The translations under genes were made by a program, and so were the position numbers. From Metallyticus violacea (lineage: Eukaryota > Arthropoda > Insecta > Mantodea > Metallyticidae), in the NCBI GenBank assembly GCA_030762175.1, contig CM060842.1, positions 63,530,501 through 63,594,500 of the forward strand: a stretch of DNA of 64,000 nt, given 5' to 3'. The notes beneath the pieces are model-generated. The model saw only the letters and a list, made by a program, of their open reading frames with translations. It was not told where the DNA came from and did not search any database. This document shows positions 1-12,472 of this stretch, one piece after another. Each line of letters starts with the position of its first letter. Position 1 is the first letter of the stretch.

Positions 1-360
1 CCCACTTTCTAGCCGTACTATATTTATATTTCATATCAAAGCAAAGTTATCTTTATCAACTGTTTTAAGCAGAAACGTTTAATTAGGTGTAAAAGAAAAT
101 TTTATATAATTATATATTTGTGTTTCATTGTTAGTTTAAAATATCTTAATGTGATTAATCCAGTTATTTATGATCCCCTTCACTATCTTTCCATTTTTAG
201 AATTATGTATTAAGGGCACTCTTTAAACCTTTGAACACTTTCAATATCGTTGTCATACGTCCGTCGTTTAATTATACAAGATTCAAATCTGTAATATTAT
301 TGTTGAAATGATTTTATTTTTGAAATATGTGTCTTCCTTAGAAGTCTTAACTTTTTAAAA
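1..360. other. non-coding AT-rich stretch
   Basis: I see no coding region or recognisable element here. The sequence is AT-rich with frequent stops in all frames. Confidence 0.6.
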
Positions 361-445
361 TTCCAGGTTACGCCGGGATGCAAACCACGGATCTTCCATT
401 TACATTGCTGATGCTCTTATCTAATTTGCCATGCCTTGTCCGACC
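361..445 (-). mobile_element. possible SINE head (tRNA-like), degenerate
   Basis: Read on the minus strand, this stretch has an A-box-like TGGCAAATTAGATAAGAGCA and, about 35 nt later, a B-box-like GTGGTTTGCATCCC, which is the RNA polymerase III promoter layout of a tRNA-derived SINE. I cannot fold a good cloverleaf, and no 3' tail was traced with confidence. It is probably an old SINE remnant, but it could be chance similarity. Confidence 0.3.
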
Positions 446-1332
446 AAAGCCACAAATCTCCCCAATTTGAGTCTATTGTGTTCTGGATATCTTTAGGTTA
501 TCTCGTTACAGAGGTTTTATTTCTAAAAGCACACTCCAAACATGTAAGTGTTTATCGTCCAGGCTTCACAGTTAACTTTTTTACACTAGCCGTAATCAGC
601 TTGGGAAGATTCGACCGCATGCTGTGTGTGTTTGTTTAAGTTTAAATTTTGTCTTGTCTTGTCTTTTCGGGTATTTCATTATTTCTTCCCCTGGATCTGT
701 GTATATACATTTTTTATTATTTATTTAAATGCTGTCATCTTTCTAAAATAGTGATTAATATTAAATCTGGATATATTTTGTCGTTTGATTTATTACCCAG
801 CAGCTTATAAACATCCACATGTTTTATTGCAACAACTTCAGTTTTCGGTGTTTTCTTAAAATCCAATGCTCAGAGTCATAAAAGAGAACTGGAAGAACCA
901 TAACTTTGTACAATTTTAGGCATGTTTTCTTTAAATATGTTTAATTCACACTTTTATTCTGCTGTTTTCCACATCTATATTTAGATCATTTGGGAGAACA
1001 TGTTAACATTTTTGTTTTTGTTACAATATTTATAGTTTGTATTCTTTATTTTTGTTTATCTTATGTATGGCTGGCTATCTGTAGATTACTCGCAGAATTC
1101 GCTATCCCCATCATCGTTTAAGAGAGTACGTAAATTACAACCATTCATTATGAAATGTGTTCTCAAATGCCTAAAGTTTTCTACCATCTCATTAATTAAC
1201 TATGCTATTTTTATGTAACACCATTCAGTCATTTTAAACTGCATAAATGTCTTATAAAAGACACACATAAAATTGAAATATAAATATACATAATTATATA
1301 TGACAAGAATTGCTGAAGACAATTCTTATAAA
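446..1332. other. no gene seen
   Basis: The only open frame of note (436-639) is short and has no recognisable domain. The rest is AT-rich intergenic or intronic-like sequence. Confidence 0.55.
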
Positions 1333-1680
1333 GGGTGTTAATAAACTACATCGCAATAATTTCAGAGATTGTAGTGAATTCTTACACATGTAATGTGAGG
1401 TACAGAATCTGTCGTGCACAAAGAAAAATAATGGAGTTTAATGGTGATAAGGAAGTTGAAATTAGTTGTTGATAAGTAAAAGGGCAAAATTTTGTTTTGG
1501 AATGTATATAAAGCTACTATGAGAGGGAAGAAAATCCGAAAGAAAATCCGAATTTTCAATAGCACGTCATCAGTGTTCTCGATAGTTAGTGCTATAAATT
1601 CTCGGGCTTATCAGATGCCAGTACGGCATTGAATAACTGTTAACTGATTAGCATAGTCAAGATGATGTATTGTCGTGACC
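1333..1680 (+). repeat. dispersed repeat family D, copy 1
   Basis: This stretch resembles 12,770-13,010 and 52,565-53,150. Shared landmarks in the same order are a start like GGTGTTAATAAACTAC, then TTTCAGAGATT, then GATTTTCAATAGC (here GAATTTTCAATAGC), then TTAGTGCTAT. The GGTGTTA start resembles termini of insect DNA transposons, but no transposase frame was found, so a MITE-like non-autonomous element is an inference. Confidence 0.6.
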
Positions 1681-2740
1681 CCGAAAGATCACCCGCTTTT
1701 ACTTTATTCTTTTCAGTTAACTCCGCGCTCGGTTAGACACTAGGAGCACGCTCCCCACTTTAATCCCAAAAATACCGAACACCAAAAGTTAAGGGACGAG
1801 GAACACAAATAACATCGATAGTTGAGCTGCTGCTGCTACTACAACTTTTTAATGATTTGTCTCGTGGCATTACAATGAGAATGTGTAGGACGCTGTTACA
1901 ATGGCCAGGAAGAGCAGTTGTGCATCTTGATCCGCTCACGTCCTGCGATAGACTGACGCTTTTTTCTTACCAAAACCTCCAAACATTGCAGCTATACGCA
2001 TGTGCAGATCTAGACCTTTTTTCACACACGCCATACGAGCGTGCAATTAGCTCGCATTTGTTGACTTCAAGAATACCTTACTATTACAATAATGATTGAT
2101 CTCATTATTACATTATTATTTTTAATTTTCATTATTAAGACCCCCTCCCCCATAAGCCACAGTATCCACCTCTATAACGCGAGTGACTATGGTTTCGAAG
2201 ATAGCTCCTGGAATGGAATCTATTTTTTTATTTTATGATCATGTATACTTTGTAAAAGAAAAACAAAGTCATAACACCAGTATTCGAACTCTATAATAAT
2301 GATTGGCTCATTAATCAGTGGCGTATGGTTCCTTAGAAACTTAATATCATTTGGGATTTGAAATTTAAACAAGTAAATTATAGATTTTCCTATCTTTTTA
2401 ACTAGTTGATTTATTATGAGTGCAAGATCTGCATTTGCTAAACCTGATTAAATGAAATAAGTGAAATACTTGCCTTTAGAAATTTATGACTCACGCGTTT
2501 GATGAAGGCTTCAAAAAAAAAAACTTCGACTTGTGATCGGAATAGTTTCTCTTAATATCCGATTGAACCTTACTGTTTTGGCCGTTATTCAAGCTCTCTT
2601 GTACTTAAATACACCATAAACCCTCACATTATTAGTACATAGGGACATTCGGAAATGATGTTAAGCTGAGAAAATGTTTTCGCAGACATCTTTTCAAACA
2701 TACTCATGTATTTCCATCGCCATATCTTTTCTAATTTTAT
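1681..2740. other. no gene seen
   Basis: An 80-codon frame at 1,857-2,099 has no recognisable domain and no splice context that persuaded me. The rest is non-coding. Confidence 0.5.
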
Positions 2741-2744
2741 TTCA

Positions 2745-3080
2745 ATAGAGTGGATTGAATTAGACCGGATTGTTAGGGAAGCAGATGAATATTTTAGTAC
2801 TTTAGCCTAGCTCAAGAGATAACTGTTTGCACCTATGCCGTAGTGGGAGCATCTCCAGGAGAAAGGGATGAGAAGAGGAGAAACCGGGTGTCCAAGGGGC
2901 TCTCTTAACATTTTTTTTTTCCAGATAGATCATCCCGATGCCTCCGGAATTTCTCTCCAAAGAGTTCGAGCCCGCCAAAAAAAGTCTCTCTTATACCCAA
3001 GGTGGGGCAGAAGGCGCAAGTCATCGCCACACCATACCAATTAGCCTCGCCTGGCACTTTCGAGTCTATAAACAGAACCA
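2745..3080 (+). repeat. dispersed repeat family C, copy 1
   Basis: This about 330-bp stretch aligns by eye with 8,455-8,795. Shared landmarks are a start near GATTGTTAG, AATATTTT-type sequence followed by ACTT.AGCCT, CTCTCTTAACAT then TTTCCAG, CTCTCCAA.GAGTTC, GGTGGGGCAGAA, CACACC.TACCAA and CTCGCCTGGCACTTT. No coding potential was recognised and the class is unknown. Confidence 0.6.
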
Positions 3081-3244
3081 AAGGAATAAAATGATATGAA
3101 ACGGATGAGTGAGTTGTAGTATGTAAAATTGATGAGGCAATGCCCATTTCAAAGGAAAATGTATGTTATAGTTTACATGAAAAATTCCATATTAAAAAAA
3201 TTTGTGCAACATGGTTGCCGTGTTTCTAAGCGACCGGGTGAAAA

Positions 3245-3345
3245 CCACTATATACACAAGGTCAGGATGGTCGGCTCGAAGGGATTTGAACTCTGATCCT
3301 CCGGAATCACGTTTCCGCCTGGACCTCCTTTACATAGTAAGTCGT
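3245..3345 (-). mobile_element. possible SINE fragment with B-box-like motif
   Basis: On the minus strand the sequence contains CAGAGTTCAAATCCCTTCGA followed by GCCGACCATCCTGACC. A similar combination, GGTTCAAATACC then GGAGCCGGCTATCCTGACC, occurs on the plus strand at 63,178-63,211. The shared B-box plus downstream block suggests a tRNA-derived SINE family, but the boundaries are unclear. Confidence 0.35.
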
Positions 3346-4085
3346 TTAAAATCATGGAAATATCCATATACTATATTTGTCTGTGTACCAGTTGCAAGAG
3401 TTATCATTCTATGTACTCGTCTTTAAACATCCACTGCTTGAAGAGCGCTTTGTTGTTGAGGCGATTTTACAAACATACAAATGCTCTATATTTAGGTCCT
3501 TATCATTCCTATATGTGCATCCTAGGTAATTAAAATGAGTGACTTTAAGTACTTTTTAGACTCTCAAACGCTTGATCCAATTTAATAATTAAAATGGACC
3601 ACAGTTAGTTTCGTGTTCACTGTTAAAACATGAGTTCACTCTTTTGCCAAGCAGCTGGGATGAACAGCATTGCTTTTGAAGATTTCGAGCGCCCTTCATG
3701 TAGACTGCTATTGTGCAAGCTCTCGAGCGAATTCATTTTACCTGTGATGGAACGGAGGAAATGGCTTTTCGAGTGCGGCAAGAAGAGCCTTACCGGAATA
3801 GTCTCGAGAAAGCTTGTTGAGTGTTGGCAGTGCTGTAGAAAGGAAAGCTTATTAAACTAAAGCAAGCATTAGACTTTAACGTGATTTTGGAAATATATTC
3901 TCATAGATATAATAATACATTCACAGTAAGTGTTTTTGCTTACATTTACTGAAATGACTTATTGTATCATTAATCAACTTCTATTTATATAAAGAATTCG
4001 ATTATCCAAGCTAACCCGTAGAGAATGAAATAATAAGGAAATACTGGAAATATCCATCGTTAACGTACACATTTGCTAATATCAC
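3346..4085. other. no gene recognised
   Basis: A 76-codon frame at 3,630-3,860 is somewhat more GC-rich than its surroundings but matches no family I know. No element boundaries are visible. Confidence 0.45.
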
Positions 4086-4089
4086 TAGC

Positions 4090-4420
4090 CCAATACATTG
4101 GTCTGTTAAACAAATTGACTATCTTGGAATAAGGTTTTATTTGAGTGGAAAACCCAAGCACAGGGGGAGCTGTCAACTCTCTGAGGGACTAATAATTGCA
4201 TCTCGGCTACCGGATATGCGAGTAAATACAACATTTTGTATGAGGCAATGGTTACGCCCTCATTGTTATATGGAAGTGAGGATGGAATGGGATAAAATAG
4301 ACGGTCTAAATAAATTACAATGTGCTTTCTGGAAGCGAATTCTTAGGGATGTGGAGGCGAAAATCGAACTACGGTGTACTACGAGAGGCTGGATGCTGGG
4401 AAGATGCAGTCTGCAGTAAA
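4090..4420 (+). mobile_element. LINE reverse-transcriptase C-terminal fragment, degenerate
   Basis: The plus-strand translation contains the blocks QIDYLGIRFYLSGK and, after about 50 residues, LNKLQCAFWKRILRD. In non-LTR retrotransposon ORF2 proteins a YLG block follows the catalytic core, and a W/KRIL block occurs further toward the C-terminus; the spacing fits. No catalytic motif survives and no element ends are visible. I am fairly sure it is retrotransposon-derived but not sure of the clade. Confidence 0.5.
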
Positions 4421-4424
4421 CAAA

Positions 4425-5565
4425 TGTAATTAGAGACTAGATCAAACCGTCTGAATAAATTCCTCGCGAACTGATTCGTATTGTAATTACACACAAAAAT
4501 ACGTTACTCTAAAGTTAGTTGTCTTGCCATCTTCGCCAGCGAATGTATACTGGTGACTGCTCGCAAGTTCAAGAATAGGTGGCCGTGAGTGGGGAAGGAA
4601 ACCGGCCTTGGCCGAGGCGCAAAATCTCATACAGGCGGTGAGGACAGATTCTGGAAGCCTAGTAGCTCGAGTTTTTTTTTTTTTTTTAAACCAGCTCCGT
4701 AAACGAGCAATGGCGATAGTTGCACAATTTTCAGTTCACAGGAAAAACTGAAGCACTACAGATAGTATAACGAGAACGACATTAAATTACACTAACATGT
4801 TTCTGCTTGTAGAATATGCACTCCATTGAATGAAAAATTGTGCTATTAAACGAAATTAAATATAATGAATAATGTTCTCAATATCAATTAGCAGAGCTGT
4901 AGTAATGATATTTTAAAGTGATAAAGACCAATCTACTGGATATTATTATGGGAGAATAAAGCTTGTACTGTTGTGTTTCTTTTGTAATATACTGCATGCA
5001 AGTAATGGATATTGACAGTGATTGTTACCAAAATGAAAATGATCTCGAGAGTTACGTAGGTTAAAGGTTACGTATATAATTTAAGCAGTGTTTCTGCGTA
5101 GTTAATAAGAAAAGTATTGTATTATCAAATGGAAAAGAATCGAAAGATAGATCTCAGAGAAATGACTTTTTCAGAGAAGTTAAAGGTCACTTCGTTGCCA
5201 AACATAAGAAAATCAGAACTAAAAGTGCAATTAAGAATCTTCTTCAATACATGAAATGCAAATAAGAAGCTGTATTAATAATGAAAGATCACTCATCAGT
5301 ATAATTAAGCTAAAGATAATAATTTCCTTTGGAGTGCAAAGAGAAGTATAAAGAACTTAGTTACTCGTTAAAAGCGGAATTTATCAAGAAAAAGAAAGCT
5401 CTTGAAGTATGTCTTAAGAATAACGATTCGCCAAACATATTATAAAAACTAAAAGACAATTCATTGCTTTATAAGTAAGACTCTTATAAAAATGTCATGT
5501 CTAACTTTAGGTTAAAACTTCGAAGTCTTTTAAGTGGAAAATGGAGCATAAATCAGTACCTTTGG
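4425..5565. other. no gene seen
   Basis: AT-rich with many short poly-A/T tracts. There is no supported coding region or recognised repeat. Confidence 0.55.
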
Positions 5566-5568
5566 TTA

Positions 5569-5972
5569 TAACAAGGCAGTTGTATTTTATATTAATTATT
5601 ACTTTTATATATCAAAAGTTTGTATAGAAAATAAAAATTTTAATAATAGAAGTGTAAGCCTATAAACATATAGTCATGAAAGAAAGTGGAAATAGATGTG
5701 CTTGTGAAATATTAAAAATGAAAAACATTACCGTTATCATGGAGATAATATGCAAATGAATGATAAAAACTAACAAGACAGTTATATTTTATATTAATTA
5801 TTACTTTTATATATCAAAAGTTTATATAGAAAATAAAAATTTTAATAATAGAAGTGTGAGCCTATACACCTATTATCATGAAAGAAAGTGGAAATAGATG
5901 TGCTTACGAAATATTAAAAATGGAAAACATTAACGTTATCATGGAGATGAGATGCAAATGAATGATAAAAAC
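5569..5972 (+). repeat. tandem duplication, two 202-bp units
   Basis: Units 5,569-5,770 and 5,771-5,972 are nearly identical, with about a dozen substitutions seen by eye and no length change. Each unit carries one exact ATGCAAAT octamer, at 5,750-5,757 and 5,952-5,959. The octamer is a known POU-factor site in animals; function here is unproven. The high similarity suggests a recent duplication, but an assembly duplication is also possible. Confidence 0.85.
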
Positions 5973-6246
5973 AACAATGTGGACAACAATAATGGGATAA
6001 TTAATTGTACAGCAACAACAAATACTTATCTGCATTGGAACATAAGGAATCTATGTTTAAAATAATCTATTATTTCTAGTCTCATAAAACACTTTCTTAT
6101 GAAATGCTTCTAAAGTTTGTCCATCTCTGACAAACCGAGCAGTGGTTAAGGTAAATGATGATGAGTAAAGTGATGTAATGATAGTTCATGCCGGGTTAAG
6201 GGTATGAGAGGAAGATAGGTTTTAAAAAGAGAAGATTTGTGTGATT
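5973..6246. other. no gene seen
   Basis: AT-rich spacer between the tandem duplication and the nested SINEs. Confidence 0.5.
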
Positions 6247-6861
6247 TGATTTATTTATGAACGCTTTTTAACGTCTCAGGTCATCAGCGTCCCATTCTAT
6301 TCTGGGCGTAAAACAACTGGAAAATTTTGCTCAGAGGCCTCTTCTTTCAGGCTTGAGGTTCTTTTTCATGCCGTAAATGTACGACACGGGACCCACGGCT
6401 TTACTTCCCTTCCGAAGGAAGCCATACTTAGGATTTTTACGCCCGAAAAAATCCATCGATCCTGGCCGGGTTTGAACCCGCGATCTTGGGGTTGTTTTTT
6501 TTTTTTTTTTTGTCCGTCCTGGTGATGTAGTGGTTACCATACTTGCCTCCTAAACCCAAGATCGCGGATTTGAACCCGACCAGGACCGATGGATTTTTTT
6601 GGACGTAAAAATTTTAAGTATGGCTTCCTTCGGAAGGGAAATAAAGCCGTGGGTCCCGTGTCATACATTTACGGTACGAAAAAGAACCTCAAGCCTGAAA
6701 GAGAGGTCTCTCAGCAAATTTTGTCGGCCGTTTCACACCCTGAGTTGAATGGGACGCTGATGACCTGAGCTGTTAAAGAGCGTCCTTAAATAAAATCTAT
6801 AAAAAAAAAAATCTTGGGTTTTGAAGGCAAGTATGGTTACCACTACACCACCAAGACCAAC
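6247..6861 (-). mobile_element. SINE family 1 copy, split by a second SINE
   Basis: This is a tRNA-derived SINE on the minus strand. Its 3' body is at 6,247-6,490, including the family landmarks for the CCGAAGGAAGCCATACTT block and TTGAACCCGCGATCTTGG (reverse B box). Its 5' tRNA-like head continues at 6,811-6,861, where the reverse of GGTGGTGTAGTGGTAACCA is seen. The interruption at about 6,491-6,810 is another SINE in the opposite direction. The two halves join exactly at the ATCTTGGG motif, so this was one intact copy before the later insertion. Confidence 0.85.
6512..6810 (+). mobile_element. SINE family 1 copy inserted into an older copy
   Basis: This is a full-length plus-strand SINE. 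It starts with GTCCGTCCTGGTGATGTAGT (A-box region), has the B-box-like region GGATTTGAACCCG, then the family body, and ends in an A-rich tail at 6,801-6,811. The flanking target-site duplication is ATCTTGGGGTT at 6,483-6,493 and ATCTTGGGTTT at 6,811-6,821. An unusual run of Ts (6,495-6,511) sits between the left duplication and the head. This copy and its host are inverted relative to each other. Confidence 0.85.
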
Positions 6862-8450
6862 TGGATCATTTGTGAAGCGCAATGTATGTTTCTGTCTTTT
6901 AGGCGGAACCAAAACAACATATCGAAGAAGGGTGTTACATAAAAGAACCGTTATGTTGCGTGGGGTAATTTTTGGTGCCTGTAAGGTTAAAATTCTGACT
7001 TAAAATGCAGATTGTGATAATGGGGTATAGCTGATGCTGAATAAAAAATAATTGTTTTAAAAGATATAACCTCGGCAAGTATGGTATTACGAGCATCTCT
7101 GGAGTCAGGAGGGTGATTGGCGGATTGATGGATGGAACAGTAAAAATAAAATCCTTATTTTGGATCGGTTTTACGATCACTCCTCGTTTTCGACTTATTG
7201 CGGCAGCCTGCAGTGCCCGGTGTTTTATTCCCTGTAGTAAATATACCTTTATGGCGGGCACGTACATATCGCGTCGCCTTTATCGTAAACTACGGTTGTA
7301 CCGCTGTTCCGGAAGCCGTTTGGATGAGGATAGTATTTGGCATGACTCTACTCTGCAATGGAAATTGGTCCTCTGTTTGTGTGCGGGGATATTGCCATTG
7401 AGTTGTAAAGTTTATCCTCACTTCTAATGATAATAAAATATAGCTTTGAAATTTGAAACGTCAAAAGATTGCGGATATAGACCGTTAATTTAAACATGAA
7501 CACGTTAATAGTTGCTGAATATCATTCCTAAACTTTCCTGCATTATCATTGCTACCAACATAATTTTCACTATCGTATCTTCTATTTTATTATCATGCTC
7601 TTCTTCAGACTGCTCATTGATCTGGCTTTTCAAAGTTATTTCTCTAAGGGCAAAGTTGTTTTTTTTGGGGGGGGGCTAGGGTAGGCAGAAATGTGGGATG
7701 TTGAAATTGATGTAAAATTTAATTTACGTTTAATATATCTCGAAAATGATTCGTAATGCTATCATAATGCGTTCAAAATGATGGAATTGTGACTAGCATT
7801 AATGTAAGTGATAATTAAATTAAATTACAAGCAATATTAAAAAGAAAAGCTCATATACTGCAATCACTCTTGAATTGAATACTTGGCCTTTCACTGCACA
7901 TTTTACCGTCCCTTTCCTTACAGCTCTAGTAAGATACCACGCCGTTCTGCCGCATTTGACAATTATGTAGAAATAGAGGAAAAACAGTTATAAATTAAAC
8001 GTTATTTACTTATAAGGCCCACGCACATAAAAATTTAATTAGGAACGTTTAAGAATGAGTTTTAAAAAGAAGTTCATATTAAATGGTATTTACCATTAAA
8101 ATAAATTTACTCTATACTGTATCGTTCCTTATTACCAAAGTAGTATATGTTAAATTGATAAATCTGCATTCCTATCTTTCTGTTGGGTTTCAGGTCCCAC
8201 AAAACTCCTGACGAGGCAGAGATAGTAAAATGAGTTGAGACCAAGGCTACCTACGCAGCAACGAAAATTCTAAAATTCCCCGTTTAACTCTCCCTAATAT
8301 GATCTGATAATGCACTGCTGCGCTTGTTGCAAGGCAGGCTGAGCCTTAGGCCGTGTTATGTCCCAGTCAGTTAGTTAGTTAAAATAACGAAATATTTCAA
8401 TTCTTCAATAAAAATTAAACATACAATTAATTTTGGATAGACACAGCGTT
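6862..8450. other. no gene recognised
   Basis: Open frames at 6,935-7,427 on both strands overlap one another and show no recognisable domain. A G-run lies at about 7,668-7,675. No element was identified. Confidence 0.45.
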
Positions 8451-8454
8451 ACAA

Positions 8455-8795
8455 CCTGGATTGGATTAGATTGTTAGTTAGGGTCGGAGAGGATATTTCG
8501 GCACTTCAGGCTTGTTTAAAAGCTGGCCATTTGTCAGTAGGCTTGCATGGGTACACCTCCTATAGGAACGGATTAAGTGAGGAAGACACCGGGAATCCAT
8601 AGGAGGCGGTGAGGCATGGACTTAATAGGGTCTCTAATAATGTTTCCAGGTAGAACGTTCCTCTCCAAGAAGTTCTAGTCCCTCAGAAAGACCGCTTCCG
8701 CACCAGACGCTGGGGCAGAAACCTTTTCAGTACAAGCCACCGTCACACCGCACCAACCCACCTCGCCCTGGCACTTTTGACTCTGTAACAATGCC
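8455..8795 (+). repeat. dispersed repeat family C, copy 2
   Basis: Second copy of the repeat at 2,745-3,080, in the same direction. It keeps the CTCTCCAAGAAGTTCTAGTC block, CTGGGGCAGAA, CACACCGCACCAACCC and CTCGCCCTGGCACTTTTGA in order. The copies are diverged by point changes and small indels, indicating old insertions. The function and class are unknown. Confidence 0.6.
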
Positions 8796-8799
8796 AACG

Positions 8800-11700
8800 A
8801 AATTAATTAGGTGAAATTTCCGGGTGCTTTCTGTGCCTATCGCTACTCTACCTTGTGGTTTGCTCTCTGCTGGAACTGCTAACTGTTTTCATCACATGTT
8901 CTAGACGGTTTCTTACGCTGTAGCTATTCTGTTCTTTTAGGTTTTGTTTCCTACATATCCCCTAATCCTGTTTTATCCTCATGCTAGGTAATTGCAGTTC
9001 ACTTGCTGGCCATAGCTATAAACTCTCAGAAAAAATTATCTGAATATTTTCTTACATGTTCCACCAGCGCACATCTATCTTAAACTGCATAAAAACATTC
9101 CTCTCGGTACTTCACGTGCTGCTTACACCAGTTACTTTCACTTTTCAAATCATATTGCAAAGTTCTCTTCCGTCAGCCGCCGTCGACATTTCCTTAATAT
9201 TATCCCCGGTTTGAAATGTTTTCAGCAGCAAGAAGACAGAATCGTAGGGAGTCAAAACCGAGCTCAATGGCGAGTGCGGCGGTCACGCAATAGGTGCTGA
9301 TGGCTTTGATGAAATGGACCACGAAAAAAAAGTACAAACATTGTCAAAATAGACTGCAATACGTAAATCAAAATTTATTTAGACGCCACAACACAACAAT
9401 GGTGAACATTTTCAGTGCGCTCAATTGCATAACTATTCTACCGTTCATCTGTTAATTCTATGATTTATCTTCCTATCGTGTTTGTTCGCGACTAACCGAC
9501 ATGGCGTGTGCTGTGCTTTGATTGCCGGAAGCACGTAAAATGAGTGACACGGTATTTAAAAAGAGATAAGCCTCGTATCCTTTATCAAGACGGGGACTAT
9601 CTGTGATGATTCCGTTGTAGTAGTATGCAAAGAGCTATAACAACGGTGTCATTATGACAAGCAAAACGTTAGCAACGTACGTAAATTGTTAATAAATTGC
9701 ATTTTTCAACTATCAAAACAGATCCGTGTACGTTTAACGATGCTAAAGAAATGGAAATGCAGGGAGTTATTTTGGGGTTGCTGAATGCAAGCCGCTTGAG
9801 GCTAAGGTCGCGCCTGTCGATGGGCAAGTTCCCTTTGCATTTCCACTCTCACAACTTTGATCAGTAACAGCAAGCACACACAATTAGTTTTGTTTATAAG
9901 TACTAACCTTTCTGACATCTTTTGCATTCTCTGGCAACAGCTCATTTTCCGTATTTCTTCGAGTTGAATTCCTGTAAAGTACGGGGAGGAGGATTATTGC
10001 TGTAGACTTAATTTTACTGTATTCTTGCGGAAGTTACAATTTACCCATTCTCTGTTTAACGAAAGATGCGATGTTAACAAACACAAACGCGCTTATTTGT
10101 TGACCTTAGCATAAACATCGAATTTCTCCTGCTTTGTAAATAGTTAACAAAACACCGCTCAGTTATTTTGGCTGTTAATCAGTAATATAATAAACAGCTG
10201 TAAGAAGGATATAATGTTTGTTGGAAATGCATATCAGCTTTTGGTAAACAATTTAACACACTATAATCATTTCTTTTTCGCACCAGTAGCCTATAATAAA
10301 TATCACAAAGTCAAAAAATATAATACTTGCTCTCGTAACAACAATTTCAGACTTGTTTTCGTGCGGCCATCAATATGGAAATTGTGTTATGACTGACAAC
10401 AGGCGTGACCTTGGTTCAGCGTCGCTCTATGCTCATTTCAGGACGCAGGTCAAAGCTTACACTAGGTATAAGTGAGTAACAACTACTAACGTCAAGGAAC
10501 AATTTGCTTTTGGTGTAAGAAACAAGGAGTAGACACTTGCATATAAGCAGTAGACAGGGTTTCCCGTATTTTCCCTGGGAAGAAAGAGTGCAGGCAACAG
10601 GCATAGTGATAATTACTTCAGACATTGAAATTGAAACTTTAAACCAACGCACTAACTGTTCGACTTGAACGATAAATCAGTTATCTACGAAAGTACCTCA
10701 AATATTTGAGAGAGACGAAAAAATACTTTTGGATTATAAATGAACGGAAATGAATAAAAAGCATTGGAAACAAATCCTGTAAATAGTGTTGCAATAAAAT
10801 TTCAGTTGTAAGAGGCTAATAATTTTGAAATGACGATACTAACTGAACATATATCTTAAGTTGGGTATAATCCACTAAATAGAACATAGAAGGAAGAGAT
10901 AGGAATTAGGAAGATAAAAAATTGAATGCCTCAAATCAGCACAAAACGACGAACTAATGCTGAAACCACCAGACACTGAAAAAAGAGGCAAAAAAAAAAA
11001 AAAAGAAGGAAACAATTGTATCGCTTCTTCACAAGCCATTTTCCCCGATAGCTTCCCAAAAGTCTGGTGAGTGCCAACTCTTAAAGTTGCTGGTCATCAA
11101 ACTTGGGTTCGAGTTACAGAGCACGCCGGCTAAATCTGCGGGGGCGTGAAACGTGGAGTCGAGAAACAGTTTGCGTCAGATGTAGCAAGGTCAGCTCTCA
11201 GCTGATGACGTTACTGCGCATGCTACAGTTCCAAACAAGTGAGCGAATACTCAAACAAAAGCATGTCGAAATAAGAGTCTAGTGACGAAAAGAAAATACT
11301 GCATAATTTGTTTATTCATTTATAATTAATTAAATGTGTTATGATACGTCATGAAGTTCTGAAGCGTCGCGTCTCTCTACTGTCACACAAGATATTTCAT
11401 CCATCTCTTTTTTGTAAGTACTTTCTCTGTAACGCGTAAGTTATTAACTTCCTCATAGTTATCAATGGAAGATTGCTCAGGACTCTTTTTTTGTGTGTGT
11501 GTTTGTTGTAGCCACTAGTCGTAGTGAAAGAAATTGAGCAATAAAATCAGTACAGATCCTTAAGTACAGACAAATGAAAAACAGAAATCATCCATAACAT
11601 TATTATTTTATAAATGACAGACTCCTTTTATTTATTAAAAACAAGTGGACAGTAATATAGTTTTTGAACAAGGATTTTCATCTATTTCTCAGCTTTCTGC

Positions 11701-12415
11701 TTATTGTCTGCAACTGGCCCTATCTTCTGACTGGGTGGGTAGTGCTTTATTTTTTATATAAAGAAAACTAAAGTATGCAGTCTATAAAGATGCGTTGACC
11801 TGCAGCATCGTAGCTTGTAATGCAATTTCTTCTGAAATGCTAAACAATACTCAGAAATTCCGGCATAAAAAATGGATTTTGAGGAAATTGTCTCTATTTT
11901 CAACATTTATGTGCCAGACATATTTCCTAGAATTGTGGTAGCACAAGATAATTTATTTTAGATAAAACAAAAGATTGGGAAAGAGCTGAAAAACCTTATT
12001 TGCTACCATTCACTTGCTTCTAACTTTACAAATCGGTTACAAAGTATTTCTAGTTTTATTTAGTTCAAATTCTTCTACACCGTTTTGAAAGTATAACTTT
12101 GTGATGAAAGTAGCAATTTTTCTGGTCAATATGAATTCTGTACAGGAGATTTTGGACTCTAATGTGCCCTTGAATCTAGCGAAAAGAGTTCGTCGATATC
12201 TATATAATTACAAGAGAGATTTCATGTGACATTTTTAGAAGCCTCATTCTGTATAGCAAGATACAAGTTCTACGTATGCGTTGTAGTCTATTACTCATAT
12301 CAATATTTGATAACAGTATATTGCACGAGTCTAAGTGAGGCATCGCGAGAGTTTGTGTGAGTATTAATACACTGAGGTCTAGATGACACTTGAAGCGATT
12401 GGTGGTACATCTGAC
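8800..12415. other. long non-coding stretch
   Basis: No coding region, RNA gene or recognised repeat could be supported. Small A-runs occur (about 10,990-11,004). Parts at 8,820-9,330 and 11,040-11,240 are less AT-rich than the surroundings, but no domain could be read from them. Confidence 0.5.
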
Positions 12416-12420
12416 GTATG

Positions 12421-12472
12421 AGTAGGAGGAGGAGGAGAAGAAGAAGAAGAAGAAGAAGAAGAAGAAGAAGAA

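Noticed and set aside
6512..6585. tRNA gene
   Set aside because: The A and B boxes and acceptor-like ends are those of a SINE head; the same head recurs with a fixed 3' body and A tail at other sites, and the anticodon arm is not well formed.
7113..7427. 104-codon frame and its antisense partner at 6,935-7,267
   Set aside because: Both strands are open over the same stretch, and neither resembles a known protein.
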